Shown here one piece after another: positions 27,810-36,030 of a stretch of 60,119 bases of DNA. The notes beneath the pieces were generated by a model. The model was not told where the DNA came from. It searched no databases and was given only the letters and a program-made list of their open reading frames with translations. The position numbers were made by a program, and so were the translations under genes. The DNA is taken from NCBI GenBank assembly GCA_964569245.1, contig CAZMTK010000013.1, positions 1-60,119 of the forward strand, read 5' to 3'. This DNA comes from JAAYTY01 sp964569245. Its GTDB lineage: Bacteria; Fermentibacterota; Fermentibacteria; Fermentibacterales; Fermentibacteraceae. Numbering within the stretch: the first letter of the stretch is position 1; each line of letters begins with the position of its first letter.

Positions 27810-28751
27810 TCAGAGCAGCGTCGCTATCATCAGCGCCTTGATGGTGTGCTTCCTGTTCTCCGCCTCGTCCCAGACGACGGACTGGGGACCTTCGATGACC
27901 TCGACTGTCACCTCGTTGCCCTTCACCGCCGGAAGGCAGTGCATGAAGATGCAGCCGGGATTGCCGGTCTGCTTCATCATTTCCGAGTCCACCCTGTATG
28001 GTGTGAGGAGGTCGATGCGCTCCTTCATCTTGTCTTCCTCGCCCATCGAGGCCCACACGTCGGTGTAGATGACGTCGGCGTCGGGAAGAGCCTCGGTGCG
28101 GTCGTCGGTGACACGTATCTCGCAGCCGCTGTCCTCGGCCAGGCCGCGGACGGCGCCGAGAATCTCCTCCTCGGGGAAGAGCTGTCTTGGCGCGAGGATT
28201 GTGCAGTTCATTCCGACAAGCGCCGAGCCGATCATGAGGCTGTTGGCCATGTTGTTCCGGCCGTCGCCGGCATAGACGAAGTTCAGGCCGGACGGATCTC
28301 CGAGCTTCTCCTCGATCGTCATGATGTCGGCGAGCACCTGGGTGGGGTGGAACCTGTCGGTAAGGCCGTTGTAGACAGGGACGCCTGCGTACTCGGACAG
28401 GGTCTCGACCGTCTCCTGGCTGAAGCCCCTGAACATGATCGCGTCGAACATCCTGCCGAGGACCCTCGCCGTGTCCTCGATGCTCTCCTTCGCCCCGAGC
28501 TGGATGTCGCTGCTCGAGAGGAAGACAGGATGCCCTCCCTCCTCGCCGAACGCGGTCTCGAAGGCGCATCTGGTCCTGGTCGAGCGCTTCTCGAACAGCA
28601 TGGCCAGAGTCATGCCCCGGAACCTCTGGTGTCTCTGGCCGGTGAGCCTTTCGGCCTTCACGGTGTGGGAAATGTCGAGCAGGTACCTGACCTGCTCCGG
28701 CTCGAAGTCGAGAAGTGTCAGCAGAGAGCGGCCCCTGAGGTTCACGCCCAT
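27810..28751 (-). CDS. argF: ornithine carbamoyltransferase
   Basis: 313 residues. Carbamoyl-phosphate site STRTR (residues 57-61), HPTQ (136-139), the ornithine-side motif DVWASMGEE and the catalytic HCLPA. These distinguish it from aspartate carbamoyltransferase. It forms citrulline from ornithine and carbamoyl phosphate for arginine synthesis, or runs backwards in the arginine deiminase route; no other arg or arc gene is in the window to decide. The upstream gap contains TIR element 3. Confidence 0.95.
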   Translation of the reverse strand: MGVNLRGRSLLTLLDFEPEQVRYLLDISHTVKAERLTGQRHQRFRGMTLAMLFEKRSTRTRCAFETAFGEEGGHPVFLSSSDIQLGAKESIEDTARVLGRMFDAIMFRGFSQETVETLSEYAGVPVYNGLTDRFHPTQVLADIMTIEEKLGDPSGLNFVYAGDGRNNMANSLMIGSALVGMNCTILAPRQLFPEEEILGAVRGLAEDSGCEIRVTDDRTEALPDADVIYTDVWASMGEEDKMKERIDLLTPYRVDSEMMKQTGNPGCIFMHCLPAVKGNEVTVEVIEGPQSVVWDEAENRKHTIKALMIATLL

Positions 28752-28846
28752 GAACGGCTCCTTTCCGACTGATGCTTCGAACGGAGAAACCCGCCGAGTG
28801 CGCCGAAGATACTCTCCCCACGGCTTGTCGTCAGCGCCCGCCCGAC

Positions 28847-29034
28847 GGTATCAGGTTGAAGATGCTTGAGAAACAACCGCTGCCTCTTGCACACCGCGGA
28901 CGGTATCAGGTTGAAGATGCTTGAGAAACAAGCGCGGCCTCTTGTACATCTGCCTCCAGAACCAGTGTGTGCGGCCGGATAAGTTCATGGGCAGGATGAA
29001 GAAGAGGTTTCTCGAATTTCTTCAACCTGATACC
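28847..29034. repeat. intergenic TIR element 3 (left arm duplicated)
   Basis: A 188-bp element between the 3' side of the beta-barrel gene and the 5' side of argF. The left arm (GTATCAGGTTGAAGATGC... ending AGAAAC) occurs twice as a direct repeat at 28848-28874 and 28903-28929, with a 55-bp period that includes a diverged CTCTTG spacer. The inverted right arm is at 29007-29033 and is slightly diverged (AAATTC in place of ATGCTT). No reading frame is supported. This is the only one of the four elements not between convergent genes. Confidence 0.8.
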
Positions 29035-29038
29035 TGGA

Positions 29039-29065
29039 GGGCGGCGGGAGGGGCTCCCGCCGCCC
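29039..29065 (-). terminator. strong GC hairpin behind the beta-barrel gene
   Basis: A perfect 12-bp stem GGGCGGCGGGAG / CTCCCGCCGCCC with a 3-base loop, 22 bp downstream of the minus-strand stop. There is no T tract. Its core GGCGGGAG/CTCCCGCC recurs at 32476 and 51495, again behind genes. Confidence 0.65.
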
Positions 29066-29087
29066 GGAAGAAACGGCTTCCCGAGGT

Positions 29088-29669
29088 CTAGAAGCTGTAG
29101 TACACTCCGCCCAGTATGTTGGGCGAGCTGAAGGTGCCGAGGTGGCTGTAGCTGGTCTCGAAGTCCTCTCCGCCGACCTCGACCGTGGTCGTGGCCTTGT
29201 CGTACCTGAAGCCGAACTCGGAGAAGAAGGCGACCCTGTCCATTCCGGGAACCGCGAAGTCAGCCCTCATGAGAGGCAGGATCGAGAGATCGCTGGTCTC
29301 CGGCCCGTCCTCGCCGTCCTCCTCGGAGGAGGTCTTCGCGTAGAGAAGAGTGCCGCCGATGCTGAATACCGTGTGCGACGGGTTGGCGATAACGTAGAAT
29401 CCCGAGCCGCCGATAGCGAACGTGCTCATGCTGGCATCCCAGTCCTCGTCGTCCTCGAAGCTCGACTTGGCATAGCCCAGGAGCGCCTCGATGCGGAAGT
29501 CCGGCGAAAGGGCGCTGCCGAGCCTGAGGAGGGCTACGTCGGTCATCATGGCGTCGCCGGCCGTCTCCACGTAGACTGGCAGATCGACCTGCTTGAAGCC
29601 GAGCGAGAAGCCACCGGCCGCCGCAGTGCCGGCGAGCGCGAGCGCAAGAGCAGCCGCCACTAGCCTCAT
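29088..29669 (-). CDS. outer-membrane beta-barrel protein (porin-like)
   Basis: 193 residues with a signal peptide (cleavage near AGTAAAGG, residue ~19). The mature part shows alternating hydrophobic/polar strands with acidic turns (EDDEDWDAS, EEDGEDGPE) and ends in GGVYYSF, the C-terminal aromatic signal recognised by the BAM complex. About eight strands would fit, as in OmpW/OmpX-type barrels. The ligand or function is unknown. AAAGGAGAACAGG precedes the ATG. Confidence 0.75.
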   Translation of the reverse strand: MRLVAAALALALAGTAAAGGFSLGFKQVDLPVYVETAGDAMMTDVALLRLGSALSPDFRIEALLGYAKSSFEDDEDWDASMSTFAIGGSGFYVIANPSHTVFSIGGTLLYAKTSSEEDGEDGPETSDLSILPLMRADFAVPGMDRVAFFSEFGFRYDKATTTVEVGGEDFETSYSHLGTFSSPNILGGVYYSF

Positions 29670-29754
29670 CCTGTTCTCCTTTCCTGCCCTTCGGGCATTC
29701 TGGTTGTCGTGCGGAAGCTACATGAAACCGGGCCCAAAAGCCAAGCCCCGGCCC

Positions 29755-30450
29755 TCACAGGGACTCCCAGATCAGCCGGAACGCCAGGTCCGCCTTCTCG
29801 GGGCAGCAGAGCATGTCGGCCAGGACAACGATGCCAGCCATGCGGCCGCCGGGCATAACTGCGACAACCGCGAATGAAGCAGAACCCTCGCTGTGCTCCA
29901 CGACCCCGTAGGCGCGCGTGCCATCTCCTTCGAGATCCTCCAGGGGCGTTCCCCCCAGGGGGTTCCGAAACTCCTCCCTGACGGAGGGGCTTCCTAGGCC
30001 GCGCGCAAGCGCTCCGAGCATTTCCAGCGCGTCACCCGGAATCGTCATCACGGTGACGGGGGCGCCGGGAGTTGAACCGGCACGCGAGAGGAAGGTGCTG
30101 CCCGGCCCCTCCGTCTCCAGCCAGCGCTCGATCTCCGCGGCACCGGGCAGGAAGGGGTCCTCTGCCGCACCTGCTGAAGCGGGCGTCGTGCGCATCGCGG
30201 CAGCGACCAGGCGGACTCCGCAGGCGTCGAAAAGCCCTCCGTCGCTCCTCACGAATGTGTCACCAGTTCCGAGATCGGCCACCGCGATGCCGAACCTGGC
30301 GCCGGGCAGCTCCATTGCCGTCTCTACGGCATCGGCCACCCTGTCCATGTCCAGCCTGGGCAGAGGGTGCTCGTCGGGCATCGGCAGGGGGCCCGGACGC
30401 GGAACGGGTTCGATCAGCAAGGCAGCCAGGAGACCCGTGACGGTCGGCAT
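29755..30450 (-). CDS. beta-lactamase-fold secreted protein lacking catalytic residues (paralogue 2)
   Basis: 231 residues from ATG 30450, 36 bp after the paralogous gene at 30486. The N-terminus is weakly hydrophobic. The core aligns with the upstream paralogue: GARFGIAVADLGTGDTFV against GHFGIAVRDFSTGAGFV, and GRMAGIVVLADMLCCPEKADLAFRLIWESL-type ends (residues ~203-231). The pattern matches the class A beta-lactamase-like fold, but the Ser-x-x-Lys position reads GVRL (78-81), and the region of the SDN loop is largely deleted. It is therefore probably not an enzyme of that type. No ligand can be inferred. Confidence 0.65.
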   Translation of the reverse strand: MPTVTGLLAALLIEPVPRPGPLPMPDEHPLPRLDMDRVADAVETAMELPGARFGIAVADLGTGDTFVRSDGGLFDACGVRLVAAAMRTTPASAGAAEDPFLPGAAEIERWLETEGPGSTFLSRAGSTPGAPVTVMTIPGDALEMLGALARGLGSPSVREEFRNPLGGTPLEDLEGDGTRAYGVVEHSEGSASFAVVAVMPGGRMAGIVVLADMLCCPEKADLAFRLIWESL

Positions 30451-30485
30451 GCCCGATTTCGAAGCGGTCCGGCGTGCGGAGCAGC

Positions 30486-31301
30486 CTATCTGAGCGCCTC
30501 CCAGACCATTCGGAAGGCCATGTCGGCCAGGTCCGGGTTGGAGAGCTGGTCGGCCAGGACCACTATGCCGAGCATCCGCCCTGCGGTCAGGGCCACCACC
30601 GCAGCCCTGCACCGCCCGCCCTCTCCTCGGGAGGAGAACCCGTAGATGGGTGAGGAGCCTGTCTGCAGGTCCTCCAGCGGAGTGCGCGTGAAGGGATTCC
30701 TCGCGAGCCGCCTCACGTCCGGGTCGTCCAGCCTGCTCTCGAGTACGGCGAGGAGCTCCATGCAGTCCGCCGGGGTGGATATGTTGGGATCGACGGCCGG
30801 TGCACCCGGCCAGAGGAGCTGGGTGCCGGAGTATGTCGTGGAGCTGAGCCCCTTGCGTGCGAGCCATTCCGCGACGCCCACGTCGTCCATTCTCTCGCCT
30901 ATCCTCATGGTGGCCTCGAGGTCGCCCTCGCGGGCCATTATCAACTGGTCGGCGAGCGTCTCGTGCCGTGACGAAAGGGTGTCGAGGGGTACCCTGCCGG
31001 TGCGGTCGAGGTCGATGGCCATCGCTGCGAGGATCAGCTCGGGGCTGCCGATGTCGAAAGTGCCCCCCTCGGTCTTGACGAATCCCGCGCCGGTGGAGAA
31101 GTCGCGCACGGCGATGCCGAAGTGTCCCCCGCTCATGGCGATCGCGTCCTCGGCGGCGTCCTCCAGCCTGTCGAGATTGACCGAGGCTGCGGTTATCACA
31201 GTGTCGGGGTTCACGAGGATCGAGGGTGTCGAGCCCTGCTTCGTGGAGCCGGGAGAAGCTGCTGCGATCACTGCAGCCGACATCGCGAGGAAGATCGTCA
31301 T
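30486..31301 (-). CDS. beta-lactamase-fold secreted protein with disrupted active site (paralogue 1)
   Basis: 271 residues with a signal peptide (residues 1-16) and AAAGGACTCTT before the ATG. The pattern GGHFGIAVRDFSTG ... GRVPLDT ... ATMRIGERMDDVGVAEWLARKGL ... STPADCMELL follows serine hydrolases of the class A beta-lactamase-like family (Beta-lactamase2). The nucleophile motif Ser-x-x-Lys reads SPEL (86-89), so the general-base Lys is lost, and no Ser-Asp-Asn motif is present. It is followed at once by a shorter paralogue. Likely a binding or structural protein; function unknown. Confidence 0.7.
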   Translation of the reverse strand: MTIFLAMSAAVIAAASPGSTKQGSTPSILVNPDTVITAASVNLDRLEDAAEDAIAMSGGHFGIAVRDFSTGAGFVKTEGGTFDIGSPELILAAMAIDLDRTGRVPLDTLSSRHETLADQLIMAREGDLEATMRIGERMDDVGVAEWLARKGLSSTTYSGTQLLWPGAPAVDPNISTPADCMELLAVLESRLDDPDVRRLARNPFTRTPLEDLQTGSSPIYGFSSRGEGGRCRAAVVALTAGRMLGIVVLADQLSNPDLADMAFRMVWEALR

Positions 31302-31328
31302 AAGAGTCCTTTCGACGGCGGGCGGAGG

Positions 31329-32408
31329 TCACTCCCCTGCCGTTGTGAAGAGTCTCAGCCCCGGAATCTGCTGGAACTCGAAGTGGAAGCTGACTCCCCT
31401 GCTGCCGGGTGCCGAAGGATGGGTCGGCACGTCGTCCACCAGGACCTTGGCGTAGAAGCCCTGTTCCGCCATGTGGGCGAACAGAACGGTCCCGGGCTCG
31501 ATCGCGGTTGAGTCCGAGTAGCCGCCCGAAGGGGCAGCCGACCACGGCGCCGCAGCCTGGACCAGCGGCGTGGTCCACCCGTTCCCCAGAGGCGGCGCAT
31601 CGCCTGAGAAGAGCCAGGCCGGCTCCGGCTGCCCGCCGGACTGTCTAGAGTAGATGTTGTACAGGCTGTCGGAATAGCCGTACAGATAGCACCCGCAGGG
31701 CGTCAGGCTCGCCGAATGCTTGGAGCCGGCCGGAGCGAGATCGTCCCAGATCGTGTACACGGTGTCGTTGAGAGCCGGCATAGTGGACGCCAGGGTGTCG
31801 AATCCCGGCGACTCCGACTCCCAGTTGAAGCCTGTGACGCCGTACGCACCGGCACCCGGAGCCTCGTGGACGTATTGGACTTCTTCGGTCTCGCCGAGGA
31901 GGAGCAGAGGCCCGGCCGAGTCGGCCGCGAAGTAAACCCGGTAGCCCTGCGCGCCCGGCAGAGAATCCCATTCCAGGGTCACCGTGGTGCCGGAGCAGGC
32001 GCCTTCGTCCAGCCTGAGGCCCTGCACGTTGCCCAGCGGGGAGTGGCTCACCGTGAGCGCTCCGTCGCTGTAGTCGGAACGCTCCTCGCCGCCCTGCGTC
32101 AGGACTGCTCTGACGTAGTACCCGTCCTCAGGAAACTCCGAGCAGTCCCACAGCCAGCCCGTGGATTCGATGGAGAGCGAGTCCACGAGGAGGATCAGCC
32201 CCGTCGAGGGGTCGGTGTCGGTGTCGGCGTAGAGCGCCACCCTGGGATCCTGCCAGTCGTCGGCCTCCACGAGCCACTGGATGATGTAGCTCTGGTCGGC
32301 GACGGCGCCCCCGGCGGGCGGGGCGGTGACTTCGACATGGAGGTCGTCGGAGGGGTCGCCGCAGGCGGCTGCCAGCAGGGCGGCTGCGCACAGCGCGATG
32401 GGTTTCAT
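31329..32408 (-). CDS. lipoprotein with fibronectin-III-like domain and RLFTT tail (paralogue A)
   Basis: 359 residues from ATG 32408 (AGGAGGTG eight bases upstream). Lipobox LAAAC places Cys18 or so at the mature N-terminus. Two Ig/FnIII-like segments are visible, one after residue 25 (VTAPPAGGAVADQSYIIQW) and one near 155-215 (LEWDSLPGAQGYRVYF). The C-terminal domain (about 225-355) ends GLRLFTTAGE and aligns with the neighbouring lipoprotein. Probably exposed at the cell surface or periplasm. The family is unknown to me. Confidence 0.65.
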   Translation of the reverse strand: MKPIALCAAALLAAACGDPSDDLHVEVTAPPAGGAVADQSYIIQWLVEADDWQDPRVALYADTDTDPSTGLILLVDSLSIESTGWLWDCSEFPEDGYYVRAVLTQGGEERSDYSDGALTVSHSPLGNVQGLRLDEGACSGTTVTLEWDSLPGAQGYRVYFAADSAGPLLLLGETEEVQYVHEAPGAGAYGVTGFNWESESPGFDTLASTMPALNDTVYTIWDDLAPAGSKHSASLTPCGCYLYGYSDSLYNIYSRQSGGQPEPAWLFSGDAPPLGNGWTTPLVQAAAPWSAAPSGGYSDSTAIEPGTVLFAHMAEQGFYAKVLVDDVPTHPSAPGSRGVSFHFEFQQIPGLRLFTTAGE

Positions 32409-32475
32409 CCGGACACCTCCTGGCTTGTTGTCCGATTCCCGCTCCCGACCCCGCCGGGAGAGCCGGGAACGGAAA

Positions 32476-32500
32476 GGGGCGGGAGATCGCCTCCCGCCCC
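32476..32500 (-). terminator. GC hairpin behind the second lipoprotein gene
   Basis: A perfect 10-bp stem GGGGCGGGAG / CTCCCGCCCC with loop ATCGC, 21 bp past the stop at 32521. No T tract. Same core as the hairpins at 29039 and 51495. Confidence 0.6.
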
Positions 32501-32520
32501 GTGCTATACCCGGAAAGGCT

Positions 32521-33339
32521 CTACTGGTTCGTGGTGAAGAGCCTGATGCCCGCCTGGGGCTGGATCTCGTACGTGAAGGCGACGCCGGTGCCGTTGGACG
32601 AGCCGCCCACAGGCCCCTCAATGTCGTTGATGTACATCTTCGCGTAGTAGCCGTCGTAGAGCTCGCAGAAGATTACGTCACCCTCCCAGATCTCGCCGTT
32701 GTCCCACCAGGAGGCGCTGCCGTCGGGGGCTGCGCCGGCATTGTCGCAGCCCGGATCGCCCAGGCCGATCATCCAGGTCTCGTTGCCGTCGCCGAAGGGG
32801 CCGTAGTCGCCGCTGTAGAGGGCGAGCCTGCCCGGATCGGTCCACGGGTCGTAGGCGTAGATGTCCTGGACGAAGGCGCTGGAGCCGGCAAGGCCGGTCT
32901 CGCCGGCGGTGAGGCCGAATATGAAGCCGGAGTGCCAGTCGGCGGGGGCGTAGTTGTCGTAGATCTCGTACTCGGTGGTGATGATGTTGGGCATGGTGTT
33001 GACCTCGGAGGAAAGGGCCTCGGAGGTGTCGCTGCCCTTATAGGCCTCCACGGCGTAGTAGCCGGCGCTGGGGGCGTCATGGTCGAAGGTGGTGGTGGTC
33101 ACGTCGCCGACCTCGGTCCAGGTGCCGGAGGAGGTGGAGCGGAAGTACACGTTGTAGCCGTCCACGTCGGACACGGCATCCCAGTCGAGATTGATCGAGA
33201 CGCCGTCGGACTGCGCCCAGTCCACTGTGAGCCCGGTGACGACCGGCAGGGTGCCGCCCTCGCCCTCGGGGTTGTCGCCCTCGCAAGCCGTGAGCAGCAC
33301 GAGAGCGGTGGCAAGACCCATTATGACGAACCTCTTCAT
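32521..33339 (-). CDS. lipoprotein with fibronectin-III-like domain and RLFTT tail (paralogue B)
   Basis: 272 residues from ATG 33339 (AAAGGAG upstream). Lipobox LLTAC gives a lipidated Cys near residue 19. An FnIII-like domain follows (LDWDAVSDVDGYNVYFRS ... YYAVEAYKG), then an aromatic, acidic C-terminal domain ending QAGIRLFTTNQ, which matches the end of paralogue A (IPGLRLFTTAGE). The shared tail, the shared YYAK/FYAK-x-YINDI-type segment and the adjacency point to a tandem duplication. Function unknown. Confidence 0.65.
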   Translation of the reverse strand: MKRFVIMGLATALVLLTACEGDNPEGEGGTLPVVTGLTVDWAQSDGVSINLDWDAVSDVDGYNVYFRSTSSGTWTEVGDVTTTTFDHDAPSAGYYAVEAYKGSDTSEALSSEVNTMPNIITTEYEIYDNYAPADWHSGFIFGLTAGETGLAGSSAFVQDIYAYDPWTDPGRLALYSGDYGPFGDGNETWMIGLGDPGCDNAGAAPDGSASWWDNGEIWEGDVIFCELYDGYYAKMYINDIEGPVGGSSNGTGVAFTYEIQPQAGIRLFTTNQ

Positions 33340-33416
33340 CGCCTCTCCTTTCAGAGGGTTTTCCCAAGCAACGTGCTCAACATACGGACCCATCGAACCC
33401 CTGTCAAACCGCTCCG

Positions 33417-35795
33417 CTATTCATTCTCCAGCAATCGGATGGCGTTCTCGGCGGCCGACCGGACATCGAGCTGGCGATCTTCCGCCAGAGCCTCCAGAAC
33501 ATCCACCGCGGTCGAGTCGCCGATGTCGCCGAGGGCAACGGCCACCGCCCGTCTCGTCCTCGAGCAGGAATCGCCCGCGAGGGACTCTATCACCGGCACT
33601 GAGGCGGGGTTCCCTATCTGCCCGAGGGCGGAGATCACGGAGATGTTCGTTGCCGCGCTGTCGGACGGGATCATCGCCTCGAGGGGCAGGCGGGCCTCCT
33701 CGCCGCCGGTGACGCCCAGGAGGTAGATGCAGTTCCTGAGCCTCCTCCCCGACAGGCTGTCCAGAAGCGCCAGCAGCCTGGGCAGCGCGTACTCGGCATT
33801 GGCCTCGATGGCGACCTCCATGGCCCTCAGCGCGAGCCCGTCGGTGGTGTTCATGTGCCGCTCGACGATGTAGTCGATAGCCGGGGCGCCGCGCCTGGCA
33901 AGCTCTTCGCGGTGCGCCAGCACCCTCGCCTGGTTCTCTCCCACCTCCCATTCCGAGGCTACGCTGAAGAGAGAGTCCAGATCGAGATCCTCGGGGTTGC
34001 CGATCTGCTCGGGCGTGATCTCCTCCGGCGGGATGACTGCAGCCGCATCAACGCCCGCCCCGTAGGCTCCGTCGGTCCATGAGAGCGAGTCGGCCCCCCT
34101 GTGGAAGTACAGGTCGTCGTCTGCCATGTCTATGAATGCGCAGACGCTGGCCGAGCCGCGGGCCCAGGAGCCCAGGCCCAGGCCGTCGCCGCCGGGGAAG
34201 TAGCGGTCGGTGCCAGACGAGTCGATGAAGATCACTGCGGAGTTGTTGATGGAGAAGCCCTGCGCGCCGTCGGACATGTAGCAGTCGAGCCCCGAAGCGT
34301 CGTAGAAGAAGCCGGTGGATAGGTCGTGCGCCGCCCCCTGCGACGGGCCGAAGCGGGAGAAGTAGCCGTCGTCGCCTCCGCCGTCCCAAAGACAGCCGGC
34401 CGCCAGATGTATTCCCGAGCCCTGCGCGTACTGCGCGGCGTTGTAGCAGTCCTGCCCTCCCTCGTCGAAGAGCATTCCCAGCCCGTACCAGTAGGCCCCG
34501 CCCTGCCCGAAGATCTCGGCGCGGTACGTGTCGTTGCCCGTTCCGAAGTCGGCCAGCAGGCCCCGACCGCCCGCTACCACGGGCCGCAGCCCCATCGCGA
34601 ACCCCTGCGACATCGCCCTGTTGTCATCGGGCCTGAGCGGGGCGTGCGAGTACCTGAAGCCGGCGAGGTAGCAGTCGTGCCCCGCCCCGTCGGCCAGGAG
34701 GCCGTATCCGTGGGGCCCCCCGAAGCCCTGCCCGAACATCGCGCACCTGTAGGTGTCGTCACCCGCGCAGTCGAGGAGGAGGCCGCTGCCGAGGAAGCCG
34801 GCGCCCTGGGCGAAGAAGTCCGAAGAGTAGTAGTCGCTGCCCCCGAGATCGGCCAGGATGCCCTCTCCCAGGAGTCCGGCGCCCAGCGACGCGGGGCCGG
34901 CCTCGTAGCAGTCGTCGCCGGAGAGGTCCACCAGAGCGCCGAATCCCATCAGTCCTGCGCCGCACGAAACGGGAACGGAGGAGAAGTACCTGTCGTCGCC
35001 CTCGAGATCGATTATCACCGCGGCGAACCCGCCGTCCGGCCCGAAGGCTCCGCCAAGATCTTCGTAGGTGTCGTTCCCGCCTATGTCTATGATGATCCTG
35101 AAGGGAGTGTCCGCCGTGTACCTGTTGTCCCCCGGACCGCCGACGATGTAGCCCGAGGCCGACTCCAGCGTGCAGACGGTGCCCTCCACTCCCGAGATCT
35201 CCAGCAGGGAGGGCTCGTGCCACTCGACCTCGCGCAAGGCGAGGGCAAGGGCCGTCAGCCGGGAGGCGTCCATGGTTTCGACCGTCGGCCACTTCTCCAG
35301 CCACAGGGCGAGTGTGTCGGGGTGCGCCACGAACTCCGGAGGGGGCTGGATGCCCCTGGATTCGAGGAAGGAGCCCCACTCGCCCCACTCGCCCGGATTG
35401 TCGGTGTCGCCCCAGAGCGAGGAGGCGATCGCTGCCAGGGTGTCGCGCCCTCCCGGTGTGAGGGTCTCGAAGGCCGTGCGGTATGCCTGCTCCCTCTGCG
35501 CGACCAGCGTGACCAGGTCTGTCAGGCCCTCGTCCCCGGGATGGGGCTCGAGAAGGTCGTGCGCTGCCTCGACATGCTCCGCAAGCACTCCGGGGATGGC
35601 GAAGATGTCCTGCAGGCAGAGGATGGCGATGCTGTCCGGGAGCCTTACGGTCGGAGCCCAGTTCCGGTCGAAGTTCATCTGGGACGGCTCGAGATCGAGG
35701 CTGTCCAGCGCGAGCGCGAGCAGCGAGTCCGCTCCTGGGGGAAGCCCGGGATGCGGCAGGGTGGCAAGGGCTGACAGGATCATCACAGGCAGCAT
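33417..35795 (-). CDS. secreted 12-repeat beta-solenoid-like protein with C-terminal HEAT repeats
   Basis: 792 residues from ATG 35795 (AAAGGGGG upstream); a weak signal peptide covers residues 1-18. Residues ~235-560 contain about twelve repeats of 26-28 residues, consensus D-x-x-G-x-D-x-Y-x(6)-GQG-x(4)-GxL, for example DLSGDDCYEAG and DCAGDDTYRCA. Their regular Gly/Asp/Tyr spacing suggests a beta-solenoid, possibly calcium-binding, although it is not a standard RTX nonapeptide. The C-terminal ~170 residues form HEAT-type helical repeats (ALRAMEVAIEANAEYALPRL, SALGQIGNPASVPVIESL). It lies upstream of the lipoprotein genes on the same strand. Function unknown; an envelope adhesin or scaffold is possible. 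Confidence 0.7.
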   Translation of the reverse strand: MLPVMILSALATLPHPGLPPGADSLLALALDSLDLEPSQMNFDRNWAPTVRLPDSIAILCLQDIFAIPGVLAEHVEAAHDLLEPHPGDEGLTDLVTLVAQREQAYRTAFETLTPGGRDTLAAIASSLWGDTDNPGEWGEWGSFLESRGIQPPPEFVAHPDTLALWLEKWPTVETMDASRLTALALALREVEWHEPSLLEISGVEGTVCTLESASGYIVGGPGDNRYTADTPFRIIIDIGGNDTYEDLGGAFGPDGGFAAVIIDLEGDDRYFSSVPVSCGAGLMGFGALVDLSGDDCYEAGPASLGAGLLGEGILADLGGSDYYSSDFFAQGAGFLGSGLLLDCAGDDTYRCAMFGQGFGGPHGYGLLADGAGHDCYLAGFRYSHAPLRPDDNRAMSQGFAMGLRPVVAGGRGLLADFGTGNDTYRAEIFGQGGAYWYGLGMLFDEGGQDCYNAAQYAQGSGIHLAAGCLWDGGGDDGYFSRFGPSQGAAHDLSTGFFYDASGLDCYMSDGAQGFSINNSAVIFIDSSGTDRYFPGGDGLGLGSWARGSASVCAFIDMADDDLYFHRGADSLSWTDGAYGAGVDAAAVIPPEEITPEQIGNPEDLDLDSLFSVASEWEVGENQARVLAHREELARRGAPAIDYIVERHMNTTDGLALRAMEVAIEANAEYALPRLLALLDSLSGRRLRNCIYLLGVTGGEEARLPLEAMIPSDSAATNISVISALGQIGNPASVPVIESLAGDSCSRTRRAVAVALGDIGDSTAVDVLEALAEDRQLDVRSAAENAIRLLENE

Positions 35796-35872
35796 GGTCC
35801 CGGACCCCCTTTCGAGCTTGCTTCTGCCGGGATATCTCCGGAGGCGCAGCAATCGTCAATGAACCGGCGATA

Positions 35873-35902
35873 TTGACCCGGCGCGGCCTCCGGTCGTAGG
35901 GT
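35873..35902 (+). promoter_or_regulatory. possible promoter of the thiamine operon
   Basis: TTGACC at 35873-35878 and TAGGGT at 35897-35902 with an 18-bp spacer, just before the riboswitch aptamer. The -35 is good and the -10 weak. Confidence 0.35.
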
Positions 35903-35910
35903 AGCCGCGG

Positions 35911-35988
35911 CGGGTTGGGGGTGGCCCATGCGGGCCTGAGACATACCCCGCGAACTTGATCCGAGTAATGTCGGCGGAAGGAAACCCG
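35911..35988 (+). promoter_or_regulatory. TPP riboswitch (THI element)
   Basis: The conserved aptamer is clear: GGGGGTGGCCC, then GGGCCTGAGA, ATACCC, GAACTTGATCCG, AGTAATGTCGGCGGAAGG and AAACCC closing the P1 stem with GGGTT at 35912-35916. It binds thiamine pyrophosphate. Downstream, CCCCT (36012-36016) pairs with AGGGG (36020-36024), which is the ribosome-binding site of thiM, seven bases before its GTG. Repression is therefore likely at translation initiation, though a competing antisequestor has not been traced. Confidence 0.92.
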
Positions 35989-36030
35989 TCCGGGCGCGCA
36001 GCCCGCCTCCGCCCCTCGAAGGGGGTTCCC

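Noticed and set aside
28847..28930. Direct repeats that might be a short CRISPR array
   Set aside because: Only two copies, spacer-like part is itself partly repeated, the repeat also occurs inverted elsewhere, and there are no cas genes.
30486..31301. Beta-lactam resistance gene
   Set aside because: The Ser-x-x-Lys and Ser-Asp-Asn motifs are missing, so hydrolysis of beta-lactams is not expected.
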